A DNA stretch of 64,000 nt, taken from Bacteroidales bacterium (GTDB taxonomy: Bacteria > Bacteroidota > Bacteroidia > Bacteroidales > UBA1715). A model generated the notes under the pieces. That model was not told where the DNA came from and searched no databases. It saw only the letters and a program-made list of their open reading frames with translations. A program made the position numbers and the translations under genes. The stretch spans positions 34,114 through 98,113 of the forward strand of contig JADKDL010000019.1 in NCBI GenBank assembly GCA_016714605.1. The letters run 5' to 3'. This document shows, in pieces, positions 1 to 7,036 of the stretch (position 1 is its first letter; the number at the start of each line of letters is the position of its first letter).

Positions 1-1
1 A

Positions 2-850
2 GCTACTATGAATTGCAATGTGAACGACTGCAAAGGAGTATACAACGGCAATGCCTACACCAACAGCAATGGCGAATGTGTTTTAGGCTATAAAGCCACC
101 GCTGTAAGCATTCCCGATTGCAATGGAGTAGCCAATGGAACAGCCATACTTGACAAATGTGGACGTTGCACAGGCGGAAACACCGGACTCACTGCTTGTA
201 CACCAATTAAAACACAAGCAGAAACCATCTGCAGCTTCGACGGTACTATAGATACCGACAATGCCGGATTTGAAGGAACCGGCTATATAAATTCGCCTAA
301 TGCAATTGGGGCGAAACTCACATTATATATAGATGCACAAGCAGCAGGCAGCATTTGGTTTGGAGTTACCTACGCCAATGGAGGTACATCCGACAGACCT
401 GCACAAATCATTATAAACGATATACAGCAATCGCCAAACCTATTGCTTCCGGTTACAAACGCTTGGACTACATACAAAACTACAGGCAAAAACATAAACC
501 TGCAGCAAGGAGTAAACAAAGTAGAACTCCTATCTACCACATCAGACGGATTGCCAAACATAGATTATTTTGAACTATTTGGTAATGCCGTATTTTCGAA
601 CTGTCCGACAGAAGCAAAATCTATCCATCTCAAAAAAGGACGGAATATTATAGCATATCCTTCCATCACCCCCGTTCCATTAGCTACAGCACTGAAAGAT
701 ATATGGCAAAACGTAGTATCAGTTAAAAATTTCGATGGTTTTTATGATATTTCCAATCCACAACATTTAAATTCCCTAACCGAACTGCAATGGGGTATTG
801 GATATTATATTTTAGTAAACTCAGAATGCACAATTCTATTTAATGAATAA
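2..850 (+). CDS. Secreted carbohydrate-binding protein, C-terminal part (cut by window edge)
   Basis: The frame is open to the left edge, so only the C-terminal part is visible; the ATG at base 8 is probably internal. Cys/Gly-rich linkers (CNGVANGTA, CGRCTGGNTG) come first. A CBM6/CBM35-like beta-sandwich follows at about residues 65-200, marked by GFEGTGYIN and YANGGTSDRPA. The last 75 residues form a domain with a GRNIIAYPS turn, IWQNVVSVKNFDGFY and LNSLTELQW. The same domain ends the carbohydrate-active proteins near 11.2, 13.9, 24.8 and 33.4 kb. The protein is likely an extracellular polysaccharide-binding or -degrading enzyme whose catalytic part lies upstream of the window. The linker and CBM closely resemble those of the pectinesterase and pectate lyase near 58-61 kb. 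Family assignment is by motif only. Confidence 0.75.
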   Translation, partial: ATMNCNVNDCKGVYNGNAYTNSNGECVLGYKATAVSIPDCNGVANGTAILDKCGRCTGGNTGLTACTPIKTQAETICSFDGTIDTDNAGFEGTGYINSPNAIGAKLTLYIDAQAAGSIWFGVTYANGGTSDRPAQIIINDIQQSPNLLLPVTNAWTTYKTTGKNINLQQGVNKVELLSTTSDGLPNIDYFELFGNAVFSNCPTEAKSIHLKKGRNIIAYPSITPVPLATALKDIWQNVVSVKNFDGFYDISNPQHLNSLTELQWGIGYYILVNSECTILFNE

Positions 851-876
851 GGCTGGTTAGATAATGATGATTTCCC

Positions 877-908
877 AAAGGCACGAGTATGAAGTTCGTG
901 CCTTTTTT
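877..908 (+). terminator. Rho-independent terminator
   Basis: A perfect stem (GGCACGA paired with TCGTGCC) is followed by six T residues, starting 26 bases after the stop of the carbohydrate-binding protein. The rest of the gap to base 1227 holds no gene. It contains two related palindromic snatches around TGCCTAAGCC, near 945-965 and 1105-1128. Confidence 0.8.
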
Positions 909-1227
909 CATTATAATAAAGGAAATTTTCATTACCCCGTCCGGCTTCGACTGTGCCTAAGCCGTTTATATCTTCAAAGGCTTTGCCTTTATTTATAAAA
1001 TCTTTTTCAATATAATTTCTGTATTCTTAAATTCTAATTGACAAATTAAATCTTAAAAAAACATTTCTTTTCTAATCATTAGGCAATAGCCTTATGTAAT
1101 ATGTTCGACTTAGGCACAGCCTAAGCCAAACAGAGATGTTTGTAAAAAAAATTGCTCTGTTAACCCAAGCAAAGCCCAAGTCTAACAGAGCAACTAATAC
1201 TCATTTTCAAATTTTCAAATTTTCAAA

Positions 1228-3474
1228 TTACAATTTCTCTTCATGCTCAGCAATTCCCGCATTAATAAAATCTCTATGCGATTTAAGAATATTTATAATA
1301 TATAATGAAACTGTTTTCAACTCATGCAGTAGCGACATGTACAACATACCGTTTCTGGTGTTTACTTCCGACTTCTTAATTCTCTTTATTTGTTTTTTTC
1401 TTGTATTACCAATAAGCTCAATAATTTCGGCTTGCGATTCTATTATCATTCCCAATTTAGAATAATTTCGCTCCGTAATCTCATTTATTACCGTTGAAAT
1501 AAGGTTTGCTAATTTTGTTTTCAGCTCCTCTAATTCCAATATTTGTTGAACATGCAACGGTTTATGGTTATTATTCACATGTTCAAAAGCAGGAGTATTA
1601 ATGTATGTTAAACAATGAGCCGCTTCTCGCAAATAGTCAATAATTTGCACATAAAAATGTCCGGTTTCAACCGTAATCATATTCATTTGCTTTAACGTAG
1701 AGCTGAGTTTGTCTTTAAATTCTTTTACTTCCAAATTGAGTTCTACAATTCTCTTATTAGAAGCTCTGAGCATTCTTCTATCTTCCTTGCAGAGAGAATC
1801 CAAAGTAATTTGCAACAATTCCGATACTTCGGTCAGTGTATTAGTTACATTATATTCGCAACGAGTTTTAATGTCAAGGTTCGAATTTTCTAGAAATTTT
1901 GCATCTTCAAGTTCTTTTACTTTTGCCTTTTTCGAATTCGTAAAGAATGATTTAATTGCTGCATAGAATATTATTAGCAGAAAAATTCCAATCACATACG
2001 CACCACCAATACTTATCAATATAGCAACAATAGCACACACAGCAAATGCAATAAATGCGGTAAGAAACCATCCGGAAATAACGGTTAGAACCCCGGTTAT
2101 TCTATACACAGCAGATTCTCTACCCCAAGCTCCATCGGCAAAAGATGTTCCCATTGCAACCATAAAGGTTACATAGGTTGTAGAAAGCGGTAGTTTGAAT
2201 GATGTACCTATTGCAATAAGTACACTTGCCACAAGGAGATTTACTGTAGCACGAATCATATCGAATGAAGCACCGGTTTTTTGTAATGATTGAGCAGATT
2301 GTTCAAATCGTTTTTCTATAAATCTTCTAGCTCTGTCAGGTAGAATCGAATCAATTGAGTTACCTAGTTTTAATGTACCTCTCACAATACTTCTTGAAAT
2401 GGCAGACGAACCAAATTGCTCGGTATTCTCGTTCTGACTTGAAAGATTAAGCGAAGTAGCGGTTACTTTTTTTGCTTTCTTAGAAAACCAAAGCGTAAGC
2501 ACCATTACAAGTCCGGCAAGCAGTAAAAACATGGTAGGGGTTACAACATGATTATTTAACCCAACCATAGGCACCGATTCATTCATACCATTTGCAGCAA
2601 ATTCATTATAAGCATCAACACCAGCCAAAGGTACGCCAATGAAATTAACCAAATCGTTACCTGCAAATGCCATTGCTAGTGCAAATGTTCCGGTAAGTAC
2701 GGTGAATTTTAGAATATTTAACTTAAACAACCAATGAAACAACTGCAAAAAGATTGTCCAAAAAGCAAAACTTCCCAAAATAATTGTAAACGAGTGGGTA
2801 TGAATATAATCTTTCACATCGTCGGTCATAAAAGAGGCACCTTTTACTCCTTTTATAAGAAGGAAAAAGGTAATTGCTGTTATTGAGATACCACCAAATA
2901 AAGAGCCACCATATTTAATAGATTTTTCAAATTTGAAAGAAAATATTAATCTTGAAATCCACTGCACTAGAGACCCTAATCCAAATGAAAGTACTACAGA
3001 GAGTAATATTCCACTTATTATAAGTAGCACTTTTTCTGTATTTATAAATTCGGCCAATCGAGAATATTCCTGATCTGAATTCATTATTTTTATAAACGCA
3101 ATAGCTACAGCACCTCCAAGCAATTCAAATACTATAGAAACCGTTGTTGATGTAGGTAAACCGAGCGTATTAAAGGTGTCTAGCAAAATAATATCAGTAA
3201 TCATAACTGCTACAAATATTATCATAACTTCGCTAAAATAAAATTGACTAGGATCAAAAATACCTTTCTTAGCCACTTCCATCATACCACTGGCAAAAGT
3301 AGCTCCCACAAGTATTCCTAAGCTTGCCACTGCCATAATTGCCCAAAACGATGCAGATTTTGAACCAATTGCTGAATTAAGAAAATTCACCGCATCATTA
3401 CCAACCCCTACCACTAAGTCGAAAACGGCAAATACTATTAAAATCCCAATTAAAATTTGATAATACAACTCCAT
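1228..3474 (-). CDS. PiT-family inorganic phosphate transporter with C-terminal PhoU-like domain
   Basis: The 748-residue protein has about ten hydrophobic segments in residues 1-500. It carries both signature repeats of the PHO4/PiT family: GNDAVNFLNSAIGSK near residue 26 and GNDLVNFIGVPLAG near residue 272. Family members import phosphate with a cation symport mechanism across the inner membrane. Residues about 530-748 are hydrophilic and alpha-helical with regular charged heptads, resembling a PhoU domain; such fusions are usual in Bacteroidota, where the PhoU part is thought to regulate transport. The ATG at 3474 gives a first membrane helix directly (MELYYQILIGILIVFAVFD). The gene is monocistronic, with no neighbour on the same strand within 400 bases, and the frame is intact. 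Confidence 0.93.
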   Translation of the reverse strand: MELYYQILIGILIVFAVFDLVVGVGNDAVNFLNSAIGSKSASFWAIMAVASLGILVGATFASGMMEVAKKGIFDPSQFYFSEVMIIFVAVMITDIILLDTFNTLGLPTSTTVSIVFELLGGAVAIAFIKIMNSDQEYSRLAEFINTEKVLLIISGILLSVVLSFGLGSLVQWISRLIFSFKFEKSIKYGGSLFGGISITAITFFLLIKGVKGASFMTDDVKDYIHTHSFTIILGSFAFWTIFLQLFHWLFKLNILKFTVLTGTFALAMAFAGNDLVNFIGVPLAGVDAYNEFAANGMNESVPMVGLNNHVVTPTMFLLLAGLVMVLTLWFSKKAKKVTATSLNLSSQNENTEQFGSSAISRSIVRGTLKLGNSIDSILPDRARRFIEKRFEQSAQSLQKTGASFDMIRATVNLLVASVLIAIGTSFKLPLSTTYVTFMVAMGTSFADGAWGRESAVYRITGVLTVISGWFLTAFIAFAVCAIVAILISIGGAYVIGIFLLIIFYAAIKSFFTNSKKAKVKELEDAKFLENSNLDIKTRCEYNVTNTLTEVSELLQITLDSLCKEDRRMLRASNKRIVELNLEVKEFKDKLSSTLKQMNMITVETGHFYVQIIDYLREAAHCLTYINTPAFEHVNNNHKPLHVQQILELEELKTKLANLISTVINEITERNYSKLGMIIESQAEIIELIGNTRKKQIKRIKKSEVNTRNGMLYMSLLHELKTVSLYIINILKSHRDFINAGIAEHEEKL

Positions 3475-3500
3475 AAATGCTATAGTTTTTTTTTATGCCG

Positions 3501-3508
3501 CAAAAATA
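3501..3508 (-). promoter_or_regulatory. Candidate -7 promoter box for the phosphate transporter
   Basis: The minus strand reads TATTTTTG, matching the Bacteroidota -7 consensus TAnnTTTG, 27 bases before the transporter start codon. No clear TTTG -33 element is seen at the expected spacing. Confidence 0.4.
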
Positions 3509-3863
3509 GTTATTATTATATTAATTTTATGTTAACTTTTGTAGTTTATTTCTGTCTTTTTAAACATAATAATGTTGCATACAGATAGAATTAGTATTGT
3601 TAATCATATCATTATAGGTCTTTATTGTAAGAATATCAACATTTAGAGAGTTGGTGAATTCATTTTTATATTTAGATTTTTACGCTTCAATAATCTCACG
3701 TAAATGTTAATTTTTTATTAACATACAATGCTTTTGAGTTACATTTTTTTTAGGTTCTGATAACATATACAGTGAGTAAAAGAGAAAAGCATTATCAAAA
3801 ATTCGTATTAAAAAAATCTACTTAAAACAAATTCATATACATTGAGAAATGGTGTCTGTTTAT
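3509..3863. other. AT-rich intergenic gap, no gene seen
   Basis: This is a 355-base AT-rich spacer between the start of the transporter gene and the terminator behind rtcB. I see no RNA gene, repeat or open frame worth calling. Confidence 0.6.
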
Positions 3864-3898
3864 AAAAAAAGAGACAACTTATTTGCTGTCTCTTTTTA
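3864..3898 (-). terminator. Bidirectional terminator behind rtcB
   Basis: An 11-bp stem (AAAAAGAGACA with TGTCTCTTTTT) has a 9-base loop. It starts 5 bases after the rtcB stop on the minus strand and ends in a T-run. It marks the end of the slipin-rtcB transcription unit. Confidence 0.8.
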
Positions 3899-3902
3899 AT
3901 TA

Positions 3903-5063
3903 TTACCCTTTCAAAACGGCTAAGGGCTGTAATTCAACTAGTATATTAATTAAATCTCTCTGATTATTTATTACAATATCAATATCTTTATATGCATGAG
4001 AAGCTTCATCAAGATCTTGTTTGTGTCTCATTCCATGTATAATACCCTGCTTTTCTAAAAACTCTATTTCTGTTTCTAAATCTAATTCTCTCTGAGCCTG
4101 TTTTCGACCCATTACTCTTCCAGCACCATGGGAACAAGATTTAAAGCTTTGTTCATTTCCAAGCCCTTTCACAATATATGATTTGGTACCTTGCGATCCA
4201 GGAATCATACCCAGTTCATCAAGATACGCTCTTGTTGCTCCTTTTCTATGAACTAATACATTTGTATTAAAATGATTTTCCCATGCAGCAAAATTATGAG
4301 ATTCATTAATCATATCATCACAACTAAAATCACCAATTATTTCTTTCATTGCAAACACCATTCTATCCATCATCAATTTTCTATTTGCTAAAGCAAAATC
4401 TAGACAATATTTCATTTCACTCATATATGCCCTTGCCTCATTAGTTTCAATAGGTAAAAAGGCTAATTGCCATTCTTTGGGAACAAGTGAAAAATATTTT
4501 TCATTTAACTTTCTTGCAATGCCATCATAGTGATTCGCAACCTTTAGACCGATATTTCTACTACCTGAATGTATCATAATCCAGATAAAACCATCTGATC
4601 CCTTTTGTATTTCAATAAAATGATTTCCACCTCCAAGAGTCCCTAGCTGTTTTAATGCACCCAAATATTGATTTTTTACTACAAATAAATCTTCATGATT
4701 ATCTGGCAATAAGGTGTAATCTTGTTTTGCTTCATGATGATTGAAACCTAAAGGAATTAATTTTCTGGCAACACCTAAAATGTCTTTTAAATTTTCATTA
4801 GAAATACTATTGATACTAGTTTTTAATGCGCACATACCACATCCAATATCAACACCAACAGCATTTGGAATCACAACTTTTTGAGTTGCCAACACCGCAC
4901 CTATAGGCATTCCATATCCGGGATGGCAATCTGGCATTATCGCAATATGATTAAAAACAAAAGGCAAATTGGCGAGATTTTTCGCTTGAGCAAGTGCTTC
5001 ATTTTCTATATCATCCAACCATAATTTAATAGGCTTAGACTCTGTTGAAATTACTTTTTTCAT
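3903..5063 (-). CDS. rtcB: RtcB-family RNA ligase
   Basis: RtcB joins RNA ends bearing 2',3'-cyclic phosphate or 3'-phosphate to 5'-OH ends, using GTP and Mn2+ through a GMP-histidine intermediate. Family motifs are present in order, numbered from the chosen ATG: metal-binding DIGCGM (72-77), GGGNHFIE (144-151), HSGSRNIG (165-172), SHNF (255-258), HRKGATRA (272-279), PGSQGT (288-293), and SCSHGAGR (309-316) with the histidine that takes GMP. At 386 residues it is of normal family length and intact. I chose the ATG at 5063 because it overlaps the slipin stop as ATGA (translational coupling) and gives MKKVIS; a start 21 bases upstream is possible. It is the last gene of the tRNA-like/slipin/rtcB unit. 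Its substrate is not visible from sequence, but the adjacent tRNA-like RNAs suggest tRNA repair or circularisation. Confidence 0.95.
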   Translation of the reverse strand: MKKVISTESKPIKLWLDDIENEALAQAKNLANLPFVFNHIAIMPDCHPGYGMPIGAVLATQKVVIPNAVGVDIGCGMCALKTSINSISNENLKDILGVARKLIPLGFNHHEAKQDYTLLPDNHEDLFVVKNQYLGALKQLGTLGGGNHFIEIQKGSDGFIWIMIHSGSRNIGLKVANHYDGIARKLNEKYFSLVPKEWQLAFLPIETNEARAYMSEMKYCLDFALANRKLMMDRMVFAMKEIIGDFSCDDMINESHNFAAWENHFNTNVLVHRKGATRAYLDELGMIPGSQGTKSYIVKGLGNEQSFKSCSHGAGRVMGRKQAQRELDLETEIEFLEKQGIIHGMRHKQDLDEASHAYKDIDIVINNQRDLINILVELQPLAVLKG

Positions 5064-6211
5064 ATATATGTTTTTTTTTCCCAATAGGATTTTAAGATAA
5101 TGAGTTTATATTTATTTAGTTGGAGAGAAAATCCTTTCAATTGTTCTACTACAAGATTCCCTCCCGACAATGATATATTGTTGATTTTATCAGCAATCTT
5201 TTCAATGTACTCCATTTCTTTTAATTTAAACAACATGGCATTTTCCTCCATCAACTTAGCTGTATTTAGTAAGTTACGTGTTGATGCAGTCTCTTCACGT
5301 CTAGATACAATATTTGCTTGAGCCTTTTTTTCTGCAACCAAAACTTGATTCATTATATCTTTCACATCTCCTGGTAAAATAATATCTCTAATACCGCAAT
5401 CTAATAACTCAACACCTAAATTTCTTGCTTTTTCAACAATAATACTTAGAATATCACGAGAAATAGAATCTTTTTGTTCTAGTAGATTATCTAATGTAAA
5501 TGATCCGATAAATTCTCTTAAAGCCAATTGTAAAACTATATAAAGTTGTTTCTCATATTCTTTATTATTTAAAAGAGCTTTCTTTATATCTTCTATTTTA
5601 AACTGACAATAGAAATTTAAGCGTAATGCCGCTTTATCTTTTGTAAGTATTTCCTGTCCTGATATTTCAATTTGTCTTTGTCTCATGTCTGCTTTTAAAA
5701 CAGAAACAACTTCAGCATTTTTCCAATAGTAATAAACACCGGCATTCAAGTGGGTTTCAAATTTTCCATCAACAAACAACAAACCTTCTTCAAAAGCTTC
5801 GATTTGAAAAACCCTTAAATACTTCAAAACTTCAGGTTTAAGTAGTACATTTCTATGTATATCTTGTGCTATATTTTTTGAATTTAAATCAATTTTTTTA
5901 AATTCAAAATCAACAACGCCTTTCCAAAATGCATAACGTCCTGACTCTAGAACTTTTTTGAATATATTATCCTCATATTGAAGTACAATTTCACTATCAT
6001 TTACATCAATAATTAATAAAAGAGCTTTCAATCTTTCATCTTTTAACAATATACTTAATTCAGACGGTGGGCTAAATGGTTTTGCTAAATTATAAATGGT
6101 TACCATTTCATTTATTCTTAACCAATAATTCCCTTCCGTTAAAACTCTTTTGTAGGCTCCTTTTTTAAAAACCAATCCTACTGTTCCTGCATTAATTACA
6201 ACTCTTTTCAT
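5060..6211 (-). CDS. Slipin / band-7 (SPFH) protein lacking a membrane anchor
   Basis: The 383-residue protein has an SPFH/slipin core at about 140-300, with the family-typical segment GVELLDCGIRDIILPGDVKD and a charged coiled-coil after it (AEKKAQANIVSRREETAS). Ordinary slipins are about 250 residues and start with a membrane hairpin. Here no hydrophobic segment long enough to cross a membrane is visible. Instead the N-terminal half carries three related beta-motif repeats at about 10-36, 74-98 and 142-164, each of the form hydrophobic-strand, FKK/FET, LxxGxYxxW. Such proteins form oligomeric rings. Association of slipins with rtcB is known from comparative genomics of RNA-repair loci; the molecular role is unsettled. 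The stop codon overlaps the rtcB start (ATGA). No match to TAnnTTTG was found in the 330 bases upstream, so transcription may come from the tRNA-like region. Confidence 0.85.
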   Translation of the reverse strand: MKRVVINAGTVGLVFKKGAYKRVLTEGNYWLRINEMVTIYNLAKPFSPPSELSILLKDERLKALLLIIDVNDSEIVLQYEDNIFKKVLESGRYAFWKGVVDFEFKKIDLNSKNIAQDIHRNVLLKPEVLKYLRVFQIEAFEEGLLFVDGKFETHLNAGVYYYWKNAEVVSVLKADMRQRQIEISGQEILTKDKAALRLNFYCQFKIEDIKKALLNNKEYEKQLYIVLQLALREFIGSFTLDNLLEQKDSISRDILSIIVEKARNLGVELLDCGIRDIILPGDVKDIMNQVLVAEKKAQANIVSRREETASTRNLLNTAKLMEENAMLFKLKEMEYIEKIADKINNISLSGGNLVVEQLKGFSLQLNKYKLIILKSYWEKKTYI

Positions 6212-6544
6212 ACTATTTTAATTTTACTCTGCACATAGCAGACATTTCTATTATTTTAAAAAAAATAGGAACAGCTTAATACAAACATCTTCATTAATAG
6301 AAAATTAATTTAGTTAGAATTTATCAAAGTGGTTTCTTTCTAATTTTATCAGAATGTAAATGAAAATTGATACTTAAAATTCAAAAACATTCCGAACTTA
6401 TTTTTTGGAAAGCACAAGGACTTACTCTAACGGTATCCTCATTTTTCGATTAAATCCAATTGTTTTATAATAAAAAAACATAAAACAGTTTGTATTAATC
6501 TATTCCTTGCAATCATTTTTAAAAGTGATTAACTTTCATTTAAA
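6212..6544 (-). other. Long leader between tRNA-like units and slipin
   Basis: These 333 bases are AT-rich and contain no open frame and no clear Bacteroidota promoter on the minus strand. A weak bulged hairpin (AGGA..TCCT with an inner TAC..GTA) sits near 6415-6440 and contains a D-arm-like GTTAGAG. A hairpin with stem AATCA/TGATT lies near 6510-6530. The region may be an untranslated leader that couples the tRNA-like RNAs to the slipin-rtcB mRNA. Confidence 0.35.
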
Positions 6545-6561
6545 ATGGATTTTTAAGTCCA

Positions 6562-6641
6562 TTACCGGATTAACTGTCCAGTGCTCTAACCAAATGAGCT
6601 ACATACATATTACTGTATGGTGGGACTCGAACCCACTACAC
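6562..6641 (-). ncRNA. tRNA-like unit 2, circularly permuted (T-arm first)
   Basis: Read on the minus strand: T-arm (stem GTGGG/CCCAC, loop TTCGAGT) at 6636-6620; 3' acceptor strand CATACA at 6619-6614; a 6-base tether; 5' acceptor strand TGTATG at 6607-6602, fully complementary to the 3' strand; TA at positions 8-9; D-arm (GCTC/GAGC, loop with GG) at 6599-6583; A26; and an anticodon-like arm (CTGGA/TCCGG, 7-base loop CAGTTAA) at 6581-6565. The unit therefore runs 3' half then 5' half, with the open ends in the variable region. The loop would read GTT (Asn) but has A instead of U at position 33, so decoding is doubtful. A hairpin with stem ATGGA/TCCAT follows at 6562-6545, ahead of T-rich sequence, and may end the RNA. 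No CCA is encoded. Confidence 0.7.
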
Positions 6642-6644
6642 CTG

Positions 6645-6720
6645 TTCTGCTGTTCTTACCAAACTGAACTATCCTAATACAAGATCAGGAGAAGGAATCG
6701 AACCCTCGACCTACAGAGTG
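6645..6720 (-). ncRNA. tRNA-like unit 1, circularly permuted at the anticodon loop
   Basis: Read on the minus strand: 3' anticodon-stem strand TCTGT (6717-6713); variable AGGTC (6712-6708); T-arm (GAGGG/CCTTC, loop TTCGATT) at 6707-6691; 3' acceptor TCCTGAT (6690-6684); tether CTTGT; 5' acceptor ATTAGGA (6678-6672); TA; D-arm (GTTC/GAAC, 10-base loop with GG) at 6669-6652; A26; 5' anticodon-stem strand GCAGA (6650-6646). The acceptor strands pair 7 of 7 with one U3-G70 wobble, and the anticodon strands pair 5 of 5 with one wobble, but only in the permuted order. In linear order neither stem can form with the neighbouring halves. The RNA ends would fall in the anticodon loop. T-loop and D-loop tertiary bases are kept. 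The joined loop sequence cannot be predicted, so I assign no anticodon. Confidence 0.75.
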
Positions 6721-6748
6721 GTGATAAATGAAAACAAGAAAAGAAGCA

Positions 6749-6770
6749 TATTACAATTTAAAATGTAATA
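6749..6770 (-). terminator. Hairpin between tRNA-like units
   Basis: A perfect 7-bp inverted repeat (TATTACA/TGTAATA) encloses an AT-only loop. On the minus strand it is followed by a pyrimidine-rich stretch containing several T-runs. It could be a weak terminator or processing hairpin after the first tRNA-like RNA. It could also be a protein-binding palindrome. Confidence 0.35.
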
Positions 6771-6824
6771 CTATGAAGCTATTCAGAAACTTACATCAGG
6801 TCTTTTAATATTTTCAATTTATCG

Positions 6825-6894
6825 TGGCAATAAAGGGAGTCGAACCCTTACAACTACAAATTTGTAGTAATTCGTCCAATTGAATTATATTACC
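6825..6894 (-). ncRNA. tRNA-like unit A, normal order, aberrant anticodon loop
   Basis: Minus strand, conventional order: 5' acceptor GGTAATA (6894-6888), TA, D-arm ATTC/GAAT with loop AATTGGAC, T26, anticodon-like arm with stem ACTAC/GTAGT, variable TGT, T-arm AAGGG/CCCTT with loop TTCGACT, and 3' acceptor TATTGCC (6832-6826). The acceptor pairs 7 of 7 with a U3-G70 wobble, as in unit 1. The anticodon arm is a 16-base perfect palindrome leaving a 6-base AAATTT loop (or 6 bp with a 4-base loop), and the variable loop is only 3 bases. That makes it unsuitable as a decoding tRNA. No CCA is encoded. It is the first element after the divergent promoter region. Confidence 0.72.
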
Positions 6895-6963
6895 TAAATA
6901 ATCACATTAATTTCCATTTCAAATTATGGCAATGTTAAAGAACGTTTCGTATTAAATACAATG

Positions 6964-6971
6964 CAAAGATT
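6964..6971 (-). promoter_or_regulatory. Candidate -7 box for the tRNA-like/slipin/rtcB unit
   Basis: The minus strand reads AATCTTTG, one mismatch from TAnnTTTG, about 70 bases upstream of tRNA-like unit A. The palindromic candidate operator at 6979-7001 lies just upstream, where it could overlap the -33 region. Confidence 0.35.
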
Positions 6972-6978
6972 TACATCA

Positions 6979-7001
6979 ATTACGCAGTCTTTTTGCGTAA
7001 T
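6979..7001. promoter_or_regulatory. Candidate operator palindrome in the divergent promoter region
   Basis: ATTACGCA and TGCGTAAT form a perfect 8-bp inverted repeat separated by 7 bases. It lies between the tRNA-like unit (minus strand) and the WYL regulator (plus strand, starting 36 bases further on). Position and symmetry fit a binding site for that regulator, controlling both directions. The site is inferred only. Confidence 0.5.
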
Positions 7002-7036
7002 AAAAAAAAAAATTCTATTTTTATTAAAAAAAATAT

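Noticed and set aside
6415..6440. A fourth tRNA-like element in the slipin leader
   Set aside because: A D-arm-like GTTAGAG lies in a bulged hairpin, but there is no T-arm, acceptor partner or GG loop in place.
6565..6581. Functional tRNA-Asn from the GTT in the unit 2 loop
   Set aside because: Position 33 is A rather than the near-universal U, no linear 3' half follows with a proper T-loop, and the acceptor pairs only with the upstream T-arm half. Decoding was not called.
6611..6690. Reading the D-arm at 6652-6669 and the T-arm at 6620-6636 as one conventional tRNA
   Set aside because: Only 15 bases separate the arms (22-23 expected), the acceptor strands ATTAGGA and CATACAG do not pair, and no anticodon stem forms. 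Each half pairs instead with the half on its other side.
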